This document shows, piece after piece, positions 53,545 through 61,833 of a DNA stretch of 64,000 nucleotides. The number at the start of each line of letters is the position of its first letter. The stretch's first letter is position 1. Below the pieces are notes generated by a model. It saw only the letters and a program-made list of their open reading frames with translations, was not told the DNA's origin and ran no database searches. The translations under genes were made by a program, and so were the position numbers. The DNA is from Lachnospiraceae bacterium UBA7143 (lineage in GTDB: Bacteria > Bacillota > Clostridia > Lachnospirales > Lachnospiraceae), in contig DKWV01000024.1 in NCBI GenBank assembly GCA_002491905.1, positions 1 through 64,000 on the forward strand. The letters run 5' to 3'.

Positions 53545-53580
53545 CTCCAAAAGATAACTGACGAATCAGGAGGGATTGCC

Positions 53581-53991
53581 ATGACGGTGAAATACAGTCG
53601 GCAGAGGCAGGTTATTTATGACTTTCTGATGAGCCGTAAGGATCATCCCACCGCCGACGTTGTTTACAGAAACGTCAGGCAGGAACATCCGAATATCAGC
53701 CTCGGAACCGTCTACCGCAACCTGACGCTTCTCGCGGACAGGGGTGCGATACAGAGGTTGCAGGTAGGCGACGGCGTCGACCATTTTGATGCGGATGTTT
53801 CCCAACACTGTCATTTCGTCTGTTCCGGGTGCGGCAGTGTGACAGATTTGCAGCTTGACTGTCTGAAGGACATGCTTGCCGATGCCCGGAGGAAATTTAG
53901 CGGCAGGATAGAAAGGCAGTCCACCTGTTTCTACGGACTTTGCGGAAACTGTCTCGGTAAATCCGTCGACATTTCGGAAGAGAACGCATGA
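53581..53991 (+). CDS. perR: Fur-family peroxide-type repressor (PerR-like)
   Basis: 136 residues from the ATG at 53581 behind AGGAGG. The N-terminal winged helix (HPTADVVYRNVRQEHPNISL, GTVYRNLTLLADRGAIQRL) is followed by the metal-binding dimerisation domain. That domain has HFDADVSQHCHFVCSGCG and a second CGNC pair: Cys81, Cys84, Cys121 and Cys124 for structural zinc. The regulatory His/Asp cluster lies around 68-78. Rubrerythrin and rubredoxin follow immediately, which supports a peroxide-sensing role. Fur or Zur function cannot be excluded by sequence alone. Confidence 0.85.
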   Translation: MTVKYSRQRQVIYDFLMSRKDHPTADVVYRNVRQEHPNISLGTVYRNLTLLADRGAIQRLQVGDGVDHFDADVSQHCHFVCSGCGSVTDLQLDCLKDMLADARRKFSGRIERQSTCFYGLCGNCLGKSVDISEENA

Positions 53992-54031
53992 ATCCGGCTT
54001 TTGCCGTGCAAATTGGTTATCATGCTAATAA

Positions 54032-54048
54032 ACCCATATATTATGGGT
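54032..54048 (+). promoter_or_regulatory. Inverted repeat upstream of rubrerythrin
   Basis: ACCCATA (54032-54038) and TATGGGT (54042-54048) form a perfect 7-3-7 repeat about 30 bp before the rubrerythrin start. It differs from the Per box at 53525, so it may bind another regulator, or be part of the perR-rbr intergenic RNA. Confidence 0.4.
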
Positions 54049-54079
54049 AAAAATATCAAAAAGAAAAGGAGAACACACT

Positions 54080-54619
54080 ATGAAATTTGTATGTCAGGTA
54101 TGCGGTTATGTTCATGAAGGAGACTCTGCACCGGAGAAATGCCCTCAGTGCGGCGCGCCGGCTGAAAAATTTACGGCACAGAGCGGTACGATGGAATGGG
54201 CGGCAGAGCATGTGGTAGGCGTAGCGAAGGGTGTCAGCGAGGATATTATGGCTGACCTGAGAGCAAACTTCAACGGTGAGTGCACCGAGGTTGGTATGTA
54301 CCTTGCTATGGCGAGAGTTGCCCACAGGGAAGGTTATCCCGAGATTGGCCTGTACTGGGAGAAGGCTGCATGGGAAGAGGCGGAGCATGCCGCTAAGTTT
54401 GCTGAACTGCTCGGCGAAGTAGTGACCGACTCCACCAAGAAGAACCTGGAGATGAGAGTTGAGGCCGAGAATGGCGCAACTGCAGGTAAGTTTGATCTTG
54501 CAAAGCGTGCGAAAGCCGCTAATCTGGACGCGATTCACGACACCGTTCACGAGATGGCAAGAGATGAGGCAAGACACGGCAAGGCGTTTGAAGGACTGTT
54601 AAAGAGATATTTCGGTTAA
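54080..54619 (+). CDS. Reverse rubrerythrin (NADH peroxidase type)
   Basis: 179 residues behind AAGGAGA. The rubredoxin-like Fe(Cys)4 domain is at the N-terminus (Cys5, Cys8, Cys21, Cys24), followed by a four-helix di-iron domain. The domain order is the reverse of classical rubrerythrin. Glutamate and histidine ligands are seen in NGECTEVGMYLAMARVAHRE, KAAWEEAEHAAKFAEL and MARDEARHGKAFEGLL. Reverse rubrerythrins reduce hydrogen peroxide in anaerobes using electrons passed through rubredoxin. A rubredoxin gene lies 38 bp downstream and PerR is upstream, giving a complete peroxide defence unit. Confidence 0.93.
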   Translation: MKFVCQVCGYVHEGDSAPEKCPQCGAPAEKFTAQSGTMEWAAEHVVGVAKGVSEDIMADLRANFNGECTEVGMYLAMARVAHREGYPEIGLYWEKAAWEEAEHAAKFAELLGEVVTDSTKKNLEMRVEAENGATAGKFDLAKRAKAANLDAIHDTVHEMARDEARHGKAFEGLLKRYFG

Positions 54620-54657
54620 TTTCCGCATATCTATAAAATACAAAGGAGGAATGTGAT

Positions 54658-54831
54658 ATGAAAAAATATTTCTGTAATCCCTGCGGCTATACTTATGATC
54701 CCGCAAAAGGTGATCCGGAGCATGGTATCAAGCCCGGCACAGCATTTGAAGATCTTCCGGCAGACTGGTGCTGCCCGATCTGCGGCGTGACCAAGGATAT
54801 GTTTCAGCCGGTTATTGAAAATTACAACTAA
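54658..54831 (+). CDS. Rubredoxin
   Basis: 57 residues, behind AAAGGAGGA. The two iron-binding hairpins are FCNPCGY (Cys6, Cys9) and CPICG (Cys39, Cys42); YDPAKGDPEHGI and PGTAFEDLPADW between them are typical. It carries single electrons in the cytoplasm and is the likely donor for the reverse rubrerythrin just upstream. A strong terminator closes the unit at 54847. An extra Cys38 lies next to the second hairpin. Confidence 0.95.
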   Translation: MKKYFCNPCGYTYDPAKGDPEHGIKPGTAFEDLPADWCCPICGVTKDMFQPVIENYN

Positions 54832-54846
54832 ATATCACATAAAGAG

Positions 54847-54874
54847 GGACATCCTGCACCAGGATGTCCTTTTT
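54847..54874 (+). terminator. Terminator after rubredoxin
   Basis: 10-bp perfect arms GGACATCCTG (54847-54856) and CAGGATGTCC (54860-54869), 3-nt loop, then five T (54870-54874). Confidence 0.92.
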
Positions 54875-55026
54875 CTGTTTTATCCCCGTTTTTTTGGGCA
54901 TACTGTATGAAGTACCTTTTAAAAATTTATTGATTTTGCCTATTTACATTTGAGAAAACGCTGGATATTATATTTTCACAAAATATCAATTTCTGTATCA
55001 ATAATAATTAAGGAGGTGACGGGATT

Positions 55027-55251
55027 ATGCAGCAGGTAAATGTCAAATTCAATGATGTAAATCAAATCAGAAAATTTGTGGATGTAATTGATAAGATTGA
55101 TTCTTGCTTTAATCTGGGGGAAGGCCACAGGGTCGTAGACGCTAAGTCCATCCTTGGCGTTATGGCGCTTGATCTGACCCGGCCGCTCCGGCTCACTTAC
55201 GATTCAGATGACGAAGGGATCAGGGAGAAATTAACTCCCTTCATATATTGA
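55027..55251 (+). CDS. HPr-like protein lacking the phospho-histidine
   Basis: 74 residues behind AAGGAGG. The segment KSILGVMALDL around residue 41 corresponds to the Ser46 region of HPr, and the overall length and beta-alpha pattern fit. The position of the active-site GLHARP motif reads NQIRKFV, so the His15 that carries phosphate from enzyme I is absent. It therefore cannot act in PTS phosphotransfer, but could still bind partners such as CcpA, or be a degenerate regulatory HPr. It stands alone between terminators. Confidence 0.7.
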   Translation: MQQVNVKFNDVNQIRKFVDVIDKIDSCFNLGEGHRVVDAKSILGVMALDLTRPLRLTYDSDDEGIREKLTPFIY

Positions 55252-55280
55252 ATACACAGGAAATGCACAGGTCGCACGAC

Positions 55281-55304
55281 GGGTAAGGGGGAACCCCCTT
55301 ACCC
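55281..55304. terminator. GC-rich hairpin between convergent genes
   Basis: GGGTAAGGGG (55281-55290) and CCCCTTACCC (55295-55304), perfect 10-bp arms, lie between the HPr-like gene (plus) and the isomerase gene (minus), which converge. There is no good T run on either strand, so termination efficiency is uncertain. Confidence 0.55.
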
Positions 55305-55319
55305 AATTTCTATGCCAGC

Positions 55320-56108
55320 TTACAGATACCCCTTACGCTTAAGCCACCCCACGGAATGCCGCAGCGCCTCAACCGTCTTCGTCTCTACCACACACCGGCA
55401 GCCGGCAGTCTCGGCCAGTCCGATCCGCTGTGCCAGATCAATCTCACCCGTGCCCAGTGTCCGATGATTCTTACTTCCCTGCGCATCGTGAATGTGGAAA
55501 TGGATCAGCCGCTCCCTGCGCTCCATCAGAAACGCCTCGTCTATATTCCCGCAGGCGTGGGAATGCCCAATATCCCATGTCAGCGCAAACATCCCACTCT
55601 GTAACAGATAGTCGATGGCCTCCTTCTCAAAATCCTGATAGCCGTCCGTATTTTCAATACTTATTTTCACGCCGGAATTTCCCGCCGTTTTCTCGCACAT
55701 TTCCCGAAACTGCACAAAATTTTCCATGTATTCTTTCCGATATTCCCTGAACAGATGCACCTTTCGGTCCGGCAGCGTAACTTTAATCCCGTGATTCATA
55801 TGCATGTTCAGCAGCGGCGCGCCGATTTCTTCCGCCACCCTGAGCATCCGCTCCACTGTTTCCCTATAGGCATCCGCCACAAGCGGATTAAAATCGCAGA
55901 CATTCAGATTTTCATCCAGATGAATGGTAAAATAAATCCCGTTTTCCAGCGCCAGTTTTTTCAAGTATGCCGTTTCCATAAGCTGCGGCACCTGATACAT
56001 TGGAAAATTCATATTCAGCTCTACAAACTGCAGTCCCAGTTCCCGGCACAGGGCAATGTTTTCCTCCAAGGTCCGATTCTCAATCAATGTGGGCATCCCA
56101 AAATCCAT
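55320..56108 (-). CDS. Sugar phosphate isomerase/epimerase (AP endonuclease 2-like TIM barrel)
   Basis: 262 residues. The xylose-isomerase-like barrel shows metal-site residues in FVELNMNFPMYQ, LLNMHMNHGIK, VKISIENTDGY, LTWDIGHSHACGN and HFHIHDAQGSKNHRTLGTGE. These Glu, Asp and His residues normally bind divalent metal for sugar isomerisation or for inosose-type reactions. No transport or kinase genes adjoin it, so the substrate is unknown. The RBS is weak (AGGAG about 10 bases before the ATG). Confidence 0.8.
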   Translation of the reverse strand: MDFGMPTLIENRTLEENIALCRELGLQFVELNMNFPMYQVPQLMETAYLKKLALENGIYFTIHLDENLNVCDFNPLVADAYRETVERMLRVAEEIGAPLLNMHMNHGIKVTLPDRKVHLFREYRKEYMENFVQFREMCEKTAGNSGVKISIENTDGYQDFEKEAIDYLLQSGMFALTWDIGHSHACGNIDEAFLMERRERLIHFHIHDAQGSKNHRTLGTGEIDLAQRIGLAETAGCRCVVETKTVEALRHSVGWLKRKGYL

Positions 56109-56210
56109 ATAATCCTTACACTCCTATCCCATTTTTTGTTCCCATTATACACCCCGGACCGCCCTGCCGCCAGTTTATAATCTCTTTATAAACAGTTTAT
56201 TTTTCATTAA

Positions 56211-56336
56211 TTGATTTTCTGTTCTACTAGTTGTATAACATATATAAATAAAGAAACAGTTATCAATTATGAATCGAATCTCCTGATTCGGCCATACTGA
56301 TACATTATCTGCAAAATATAAAAAGGAGTGATTTGT
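56211..56336 (+). promoter_or_regulatory. hsp20 promoter and leader with anti-SD hairpin loop
   Basis: TTGATT (56211-56216) and TATAAC (56234-56239), 17 bp apart, form the likely promoter. In the 90-nt leader, CGAATC/GATTCG (56275-56280/56285-56290) makes a hairpin whose 4-nt loop is TCCT, complementary to AGGA of the Shine-Dalgarno (56324-56327). Loop pairing with the SD could restrict translation at low temperature. No CIRCE element is seen. The rest of the gap 56109-56210 holds nothing recognised. Confidence 0.45.
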
Positions 56337-56789
56337 ATGTTAAGACCTGCATTATTTAACAACCGTACCTATAAACCCGCGTTCTATGAAGATCCGTTTG
56401 ACAGCATGTTTGACGACGCCTTCAAGAATTTCTGGGGAAACAACGAACTGGCCACCTTTGACGCCTTTAAAACCGATGTGATCGATCAGGGTGACAGCTA
56501 CCTTCTACAGGCAGAGCTGCCGGGCTTCGACAAGTCGGACATCAACATTGATTTAAAGGATAACCTGTTGACCATATCCGCTTCCCACAAGGAAGAGAAG
56601 AACGAGGATAGCAAGGACAAATACATCCGCAGAGAGCGGTATTACAGTTCCTACTCCCGGAGCTTCCGCGTAAGCGACGTGGAGCCGGGCGACATTGACG
56701 CTTCCTACAACAACGGCATTCTGGAGGTAAAGTTCCCCAAGAAAGAGATTGCCGCCAAGGAGGAAGTGCAGAGAATCGAAGTAAAATAA
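56337..56789 (+). CDS. Small heat shock protein Hsp20
   Basis: 150 residues from the ATG at 56337; a GTG at 56328 overlaps the AAAGGAG site and is unlikely. The alpha-crystallin domain (about 42-135) contains TDVIDQGDSYLLQAELPGFD, the conserved SRSFRVSDVEPGDIDASYNN and NGILEVKFPKKE. The N-terminal arm is Phe-rich (YEDPFDSMFDDAFKNFW), and the C-terminal tail is VQRIEVK. It is an ATP-independent holdase that binds unfolding proteins. It stands as a single gene with its own terminator at 56817. Confidence 0.95.
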   Translation: MLRPALFNNRTYKPAFYEDPFDSMFDDAFKNFWGNNELATFDAFKTDVIDQGDSYLLQAELPGFDKSDINIDLKDNLLTISASHKEEKNEDSKDKYIRRERYYSSYSRSFRVSDVEPGDIDASYNNGILEVKFPKKEIAAKEEVQRIEVK

Positions 56790-56816
56790 TCATAGAAAAT
56801 CTTATTCCCCATAAGG

Positions 56817-56855
56817 AAACGGCAGGGCGATTTTTACATCCGTCCTGCCGTTTTC
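56817..56855 (+). terminator. Terminator after hsp20
   Basis: 10-bp perfect arms AAACGGCAGG (56817-56826) and CCTGCCGTTT (56844-56853) with a T run. On the minus strand it could also end the VWA operon transcript, since those genes converge on it. Confidence 0.8.
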
Positions 56856-56923
56856 GCGTATACAGACCCGCATTTGAATGTTTGCTGCTATCGAAGCCTG
56901 CGGACCGCGCGGCTACATCATCC

Positions 56924-58789
56924 TTACTGCACTTCCTCTACCAGTTCCAGAAATTCTATTTTATAGCTGTCCTTCAAATCCAGTTTTTTGATCGTTCTTC
57001 TGACATTTTCTATCGACGCGTCTTCCGGGTACTCGCTGTGGGAGGCAAGCAGACCGAACTCCGCCACCGCCGCCGCGAAAAGGAAATCATTGGAAGGCTT
57101 CTCCTGATAGCTGTCATACCCGACAGGATACTCTAACAGCTCGCTTCTGCTCCCCGCCGGCTTTTTGTAGCGGATGCTGACTGTCAGCCATTCTTTGTAT
57201 TTCTGATTGGCCGCAGACCCTTCGCCCGCCCTTTCTCTGTATTCGCTGCCATATTTCAGATCATCTATTTCACTCTTTGTCATGCCGTGGTGTAACGGCT
57301 CCCTCAGTATGATCTCATACAGCGCCGTCACGCTGTGTCCGGCTCCGATTTCCCCGCCATCTTTCGTATCGTCACTAAAATCTTTTCTGTCTAACGCCCT
57401 GTTATCATATCCCAGCAGACGGTAAGCCTCCACCAGCTCCGGGTTGAATTCCACCTGGAGTTTCACATCCTTACAGACCGTGAGGAGCGTGGCGGTCATC
57501 TCCTCCAAAAGCACCTTTCTCGCCTCCTGCATACAGTCTATGTAGGCATAGTTGCCGTTTCCCTTATCCGCCAATGTCTCCATCTTGTTATCTTTGATAT
57601 TGCCTGTTCCGAAACCCAGCACCGAGAGGAAAATTCCCGATTCCTTTTTCTCAGAAATCAGTTCTTCCAGCTCCTCCTCACTGGTCATGCCAATGTTCAG
57701 ATCGCCGTCTGTAGCCAGGATAACGCGGTTGTTCCCGCCTTTGATAAAGTTTTCCTCCGCCAGCGCATAAGCCGTCTCAATTCCCCTGCTGCCCCAGGTG
57801 CCGCCGCCGGCTTCCAGACCGTTAATCGCCTTCTTTATCTTCCGCTTTTCACTTCCGGCTGCCCCCTGTAACACCACCGTATCCTCCGAAGCGTAGGTCA
57901 CAATGGAAATTCTGTCTTTGCTGCTGAGTTTTTCCGTAAGCAGCGTAAAAGCCTCCTGCAAAAGCGGCAGCTTGTCGGGCTCGTCCATAGAGCCGGACAC
58001 ATCCAGCAGAAACACCAGATTCGATACCGGAGCCTGATCGTAACTGATATCCTCCGTTTTAAGGCCGACCATCAGAAGCTCCGCTTCCTCATTCCAGGGA
58101 CACCGGCCGATCTGCGTCGTCACCCCGAATGGTTCCTGCCCCGCCGGTTCCTTATAATCATAGGAAAAATAATTGAGCATCTCCTCAATTCTTACCGCCC
58201 CCTCTGGCAAATCTTCCAGATCATAACCGTCGCGGATCAGACGGCGCAGATTGCTGTAAGAGGCCGTATCCACATCTGCGGAAAAAGTAGAAAGCGGCTG
58301 CGCCATCACGGAAAAGAAGCCCTGTTCTTCCCACTGGCTGTACTCCTCCTGATTTTCGGCGTCATATGCCTCCCCGTCCGGGAAATCATAGCAGGAACCG
58401 AGATATCCGTCCGGGGCCTCTCCTTTGGCGTACAGATCCCCATTCAGATCCTCCATGCCGCTCATCTTCCATTCATCCGCCGCCATGTCGGGCGTTCCCG
58501 CAGTCCCCGCGTAGTTCTTCACGGCGTCGTCTGCCGCTTCAGTCAGCGCTCTCTCCTCTTCACCGACGGTATTTTCTGCCGCGCCGCTTTCCCACATATC
58601 TGCCATTTCTGATGGGCTTTCCGCACCTTCAACCGCCGTTTCTTTCTCTGATGCCCCGGCCTCCGCCTCCGTCCACGGCATCACATCCGCCTGCGGCGTT
58701 TTCGACGTATCCATCTGTCCGCCGCATCCCGTAAGCAGCAGGATTCCCGACATGCCTAATACCAACGCTTTTTTCCTGTTCTTTTTCAT
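56924..58789 (-). CDS. VWA-domain lipoprotein (YfbK-like)
   Basis: 621 residues. A lipoprotein signal ends in LLTGC (Cys22). An acidic, low-complexity stretch of about 110 residues follows, then a von Willebrand N-terminal domain (FSADVDTASYSNLRRLIRDG, VRIEEMLNYFSYDY). The VWA domain has the MIDAS site DVSGSMD and ATDGDLNIGM, and a YfbK-type C-terminal domain follows. VWA domains bind partner proteins through a metal ion. It is third in the operon with the ECF sigma factor and anti-sigma-like gene, so it is probably an outer-surface component of that signalling system. Its ligand is unknown. Confidence 0.88.
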   Translation of the reverse strand: MKKNRKKALVLGMSGILLLTGCGGQMDTSKTPQADVMPWTEAEAGASEKETAVEGAESPSEMADMWESGAAENTVGEEERALTEAADDAVKNYAGTAGTPDMAADEWKMSGMEDLNGDLYAKGEAPDGYLGSCYDFPDGEAYDAENQEEYSQWEEQGFFSVMAQPLSTFSADVDTASYSNLRRLIRDGYDLEDLPEGAVRIEEMLNYFSYDYKEPAGQEPFGVTTQIGRCPWNEEAELLMVGLKTEDISYDQAPVSNLVFLLDVSGSMDEPDKLPLLQEAFTLLTEKLSSKDRISIVTYASEDTVVLQGAAGSEKRKIKKAINGLEAGGGTWGSRGIETAYALAEENFIKGGNNRVILATDGDLNIGMTSEEELEELISEKKESGIFLSVLGFGTGNIKDNKMETLADKGNGNYAYIDCMQEARKVLLEEMTATLLTVCKDVKLQVEFNPELVEAYRLLGYDNRALDRKDFSDDTKDGGEIGAGHSVTALYEIILREPLHHGMTKSEIDDLKYGSEYRERAGEGSAANQKYKEWLTVSIRYKKPAGSRSELLEYPVGYDSYQEKPSNDFLFAAAVAEFGLLASHSEYPEDASIENVRRTIKKLDLKDSYKIEFLELVEEVQ

Positions 58790-58906
58790 ACTTTTTCCTC
58801 CATTCCCGAGCGGTTTCCGCTCCGATCCTTCCCGGACACAATGGTTCTCCGTTCGTGCCCTTCTATCCTTAATACCCTTTATGGAAGAAAAAGGTTGCGT
58901 CAGTCA

Positions 58907-59833
58907 TCACTTTATTTCCAACAGTTTCTGATACCCCGCCTCCAAAAACGTCTCCGCATCTTCCGCCTCTCCGCGAATCACATACCTGTCTCCGTCTTTA
59001 GTCTCCACATAGGCTGCCCACTCGTTCTCTTCCTTCGCGAGCTGAAAGGTTTCCCCTTCAAAAATCCGTGTTTCGGTGTCGGGATACCCGCAGAAATCCG
59101 GCCGTCTTATCACTTTCTCTATGGTAATATTCTCTGCATCCGCCGCACCCCCGCTCTGCGCTCCACTGTCGGCGGGAGCCGCCTCATCTTCGGCCAGGCT
59201 CTTCTCCGCATTGTTAAGTTTCCTCTGCTGCTCTCCCTGTTCCACCTCTTTCGGCTCCGACTTTTCTGAAAATACATCATCCGCTGCCGCCACAGATTCC
59301 GACAGATCCTCCCTCCCGTCCACTGCCGCGGGAGCCGCCGCCATATCCGCCTCGGCAGACATCATCTCATCTGCAAACGCCTCCTCCGCAGTCTCCGCCG
59401 ACCCTTCCGAATCCGCTGCCGCACCAGTCGCAGCCATTCCCGCATCCAGATCCTCTCCGCCGGACATTTCCGCGGATTCCATTTCCACTGCCATCTCCTC
59501 ATAGGCAGGACTGGAATCCATATTCCCGGACTTAAGCCCTCTCATCGTCAGAGATACCGACACCAGAATGAGCAGCGCGGCGGCAGCCGTCAGCGGATAA
59601 ACCCACTTTCTAAAATCAAAATGTCTCCCGTATTTCCTGTCACGGGCAGGCGCCGTCTGCCCGGAAGCCGTCGACATTTTTCCCGTTTCCGACCCCGCTG
59701 TCTGCGTCTTAAACTCTCGCCGGATCCGCGTCTCTTCCTCACGCATCGCCGCCTTGGTTTTTGCAATCAGCGCCGCAGGCGCATGTATCTGTTCTGTTTC
59801 TTTTTTATATTGCTCTCTGTATTGATCCGTCAT
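58907..59833 (-). CDS. Anti-sigma-factor-like single-pass membrane protein
   Basis: 308 residues. A polar cytoplasmic N-terminus (1-77) with no ZAS zinc motif precedes one transmembrane helix (about 79-98, VYPLTAAAALLILVSVSLTM). Then come a long Ala/Glu/Asp/Ser-rich linker (about 105-235) and a small C-terminal domain (ITIEKVIRRPDFCGYPDTET onward). It lies between the ECF sigma gene (39 bp upstream) and the VWA lipoprotein, where anti-sigma factors normally sit. The anti-sigma role is inferred from position and topology, not from a motif. Confidence 0.65.
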   Translation of the reverse strand: MTDQYREQYKKETEQIHAPAALIAKTKAAMREEETRIRREFKTQTAGSETGKMSTASGQTAPARDRKYGRHFDFRKWVYPLTAAAALLILVSVSLTMRGLKSGNMDSSPAYEEMAVEMESAEMSGGEDLDAGMAATGAAADSEGSAETAEEAFADEMMSAEADMAAAPAAVDGREDLSESVAAADDVFSEKSEPKEVEQGEQQRKLNNAEKSLAEDEAAPADSGAQSGGAADAENITIEKVIRRPDFCGYPDTETRIFEGETFQLAKEENEWAAYVETKDGDRYVIRGEAEDAETFLEAGYQKLLEIK

Positions 59834-59872
59834 CGTCTATCTGTTTCCTCGTTCTATTTATAAGGTGTCCTA

Positions 59873-60367
59873 CTATCCCGATTCCTGCTGCAAAATCTCT
59901 TTCAGCATCTCTCTCGCCCGGTGGAGCTGCGACTTGACAGTGCCCTCCTTCTGCCCGGTCTGTTCGGCAATCTCCGTAACGGAAAGCTCTTCATAATAAA
60001 ACAGGTGCACCGCCAGCCGGTATTTGGGAGGGAGCTTATTCACCGCCCCTCTTACGGGGTGCTCTTCCGGCGGCTCATACGCATCTTCCCCTCTGATCTG
60101 TGTCTCGTCCTCACAAAAAACCACATTTTTATTCCAATACAGATCAAAATGTTTCTTCGCACAGTTAATCGTCACCCGGATCAACCAAGCCTTCACATGC
60201 TCCCAAGACTCCAGTTTTTCCACATGGCTGACCAGACGGACAAAAACCTCCTGAAAGAGATCGTCCGCATCAGTCTTATTTTTCATCTGTGACAGCGCCA
60301 GACGGTACACCATATCCGCATACCGGTCTATCGCTGCCTCCGCCGTTATCTGTTCCTCTTTTGTCAT
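59873..60367 (-). CDS. ECF-type RNA polymerase sigma factor
   Basis: 164 residues from the ATG at 60367 (AAAGAGG upstream); longer in-frame readings lack an RBS. Region 2 (YADMVYRLALSQMKNKTDAD, DLFQEVFVRL, VKAWLIRVTINCAKKHF) binds core polymerase and the -10. Region 4 (LPPKYRLAVHLFYYEELSVT, EIAEQTGQKEGTVKSQLHRA) binds the -35. It leads the operon sigma - anti-sigma-like - VWA lipoprotein. ECF operons usually autoregulate, and the target promoter would lie in 60368-60491. Confidence 0.9.
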   Translation of the reverse strand: MTKEEQITAEAAIDRYADMVYRLALSQMKNKTDADDLFQEVFVRLVSHVEKLESWEHVKAWLIRVTINCAKKHFDLYWNKNVVFCEDETQIRGEDAYEPPEEHPVRGAVNKLPPKYRLAVHLFYYEELSVTEIAEQTGQKEGTVKSQLHRAREMLKEILQQESG

Positions 60368-60491
60368 ATATGACCTCTTTACATCAACCTGTCTGCCCGG
60401 AACAGACAAGGTTCTCTATTCTTAATACCTCTCACCTGTCAAACCGGTTTCATTTTTCACTGTCCGTCAAAAGAAATAAAGCGGCCAGTTT

Positions 60492-61745
60492 TCACTGAAC
60501 CGCATATCTTAAGCCCTCACATTTCGGCAGATTCACCGAGAGTTCCCGCCTTACATGAGTATCCGCATAAGCCTCGTCCGTTTTATTGAAATAGTCATAC
60601 TGGCCACCCTCCGTGTCATCCCAGGTTACATCCACATTGTAATACCCGTCGTCTAGTCCGACAATATTCCAGGCGTGGTCCGTCCCCGCGTAGCCCGTGC
60701 AGTAGAAGCAGGGAATCCCCAGCCGCTGCATCAGATACTGGTACGCACGGGCGTATCCCGCGCACACACTCTTGCCGTCCACCAGCGCGCTGTAGGCGCT
60801 CTGGTTCTTATCCGCACCCTTTTCGTACTCCACCCGCTCGATAAGGATATCGTGCAGCCGCCTTTCTTTCTCATTGACACTCAGACCCTGCACCTGGGAC
60901 AAAATCTCATTGGTGATATTATAAAAAGTCTTTGAGGACGCGGTAAGCTCCTCCAGCGTCATATTGAACTCCAGTTCCAGCTCAGCACAGATTTTGTTCT
61001 GGTCATATTTGCAGGTAAATACGGTGTTAAGCCAGAAAAGCTCAGGATGGTCATTGTATACCGCCATAATCACATCCTTCAGTTCAGATACCGGCACCGC
61101 CTCAATCGGCACAAAAGCCGCGTTGTACGCGGCTGCGTTGGCATAAATCTGCCGGTAAAGATGCTGTCCCTTCGGATCCAGCATCTGATAATAAGGGTAG
61201 AAAATAGAATCAAAAGACAGGTTGTCCCCCGTCTCGCCATAGCCTAAATCACTGGTGTACTCGCCGCCTTCCGCATCGGGCAGCTCCTCGGATTTCTCCG
61301 TGATGGGCTGATATCCGGATTTACCGCTGACAGCCTCGGGAACCTTCACATCCGACTCTGCCGGCGGCTCATAACCGTTCATGCCCCTGACGCGCTCCCC
61401 GCCTGATCCCGTATTAGAACCGCCTCGCTCCGGCTCCTCGGGCTGACGCTGTACACTCTGCCCGGAATCTGTCTCCCCGTCTTCTTCCAGCAGGGCCGAA
61501 TTGTCCTCCGACTCCGCCTCTGATGACGTATCGGACGGCGCATCATAAAGCGCCGACTCTTCCTCCGGCAAAAATTCCTCCGATTCTTCCTCCGTCTCTT
61601 CCCCCTGCGAGGGAAGCCCGGCCCCCGAAACCAGGGAGGACAGAGTCTCCGTAATCCCGGGATTTATGGCCGACAAAATAATAAGCGCGCATAATAGAGC
61701 GGCTAATACCCCTATCCCTGTTATGATTTTCTTCAGAATATTCAT
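60492..61745 (-). CDS. Membrane-anchored transglutaminase-like protein
   Basis: 417 residues. An N-terminal transmembrane segment (about 5-27) is followed by an acidic, Ser/Glu/Gly-rich linker to about residue 190. The transglutaminase-like domain has the catalytic triad in order: Cys in DGKSVCAGYARAY, His in GTDHAWNIV and Asp in YYNVDVTWDD. Bacterial extracytoplasmic members act as proteases, peptidoglycan-associated enzymes or cross-linkers; the substrate is not predictable. It lies upstream of the ECF operon, separated by 124 bp, and may be one of its targets. Confidence 0.85.
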   Translation of the reverse strand: MNILKKIITGIGVLAALLCALIILSAINPGITETLSSLVSGAGLPSQGEETEEESEEFLPEEESALYDAPSDTSSEAESEDNSALLEEDGETDSGQSVQRQPEEPERGGSNTGSGGERVRGMNGYEPPAESDVKVPEAVSGKSGYQPITEKSEELPDAEGGEYTSDLGYGETGDNLSFDSIFYPYYQMLDPKGQHLYRQIYANAAAYNAAFVPIEAVPVSELKDVIMAVYNDHPELFWLNTVFTCKYDQNKICAELELEFNMTLEELTASSKTFYNITNEILSQVQGLSVNEKERRLHDILIERVEYEKGADKNQSAYSALVDGKSVCAGYARAYQYLMQRLGIPCFYCTGYAGTDHAWNIVGLDDGYYNVDVTWDDTEGGQYDYFNKTDEAYADTHVRRELSVNLPKCEGLRYAVQ

Positions 61746-61833
61746 GGCAATGATATCTTTCCCTGTCTGTTCGTCTCCGTTTACAGTTAAGCAAAGTATA
61801 TCACCCCCACTCGGATTCTACAAGAAAAACCGC

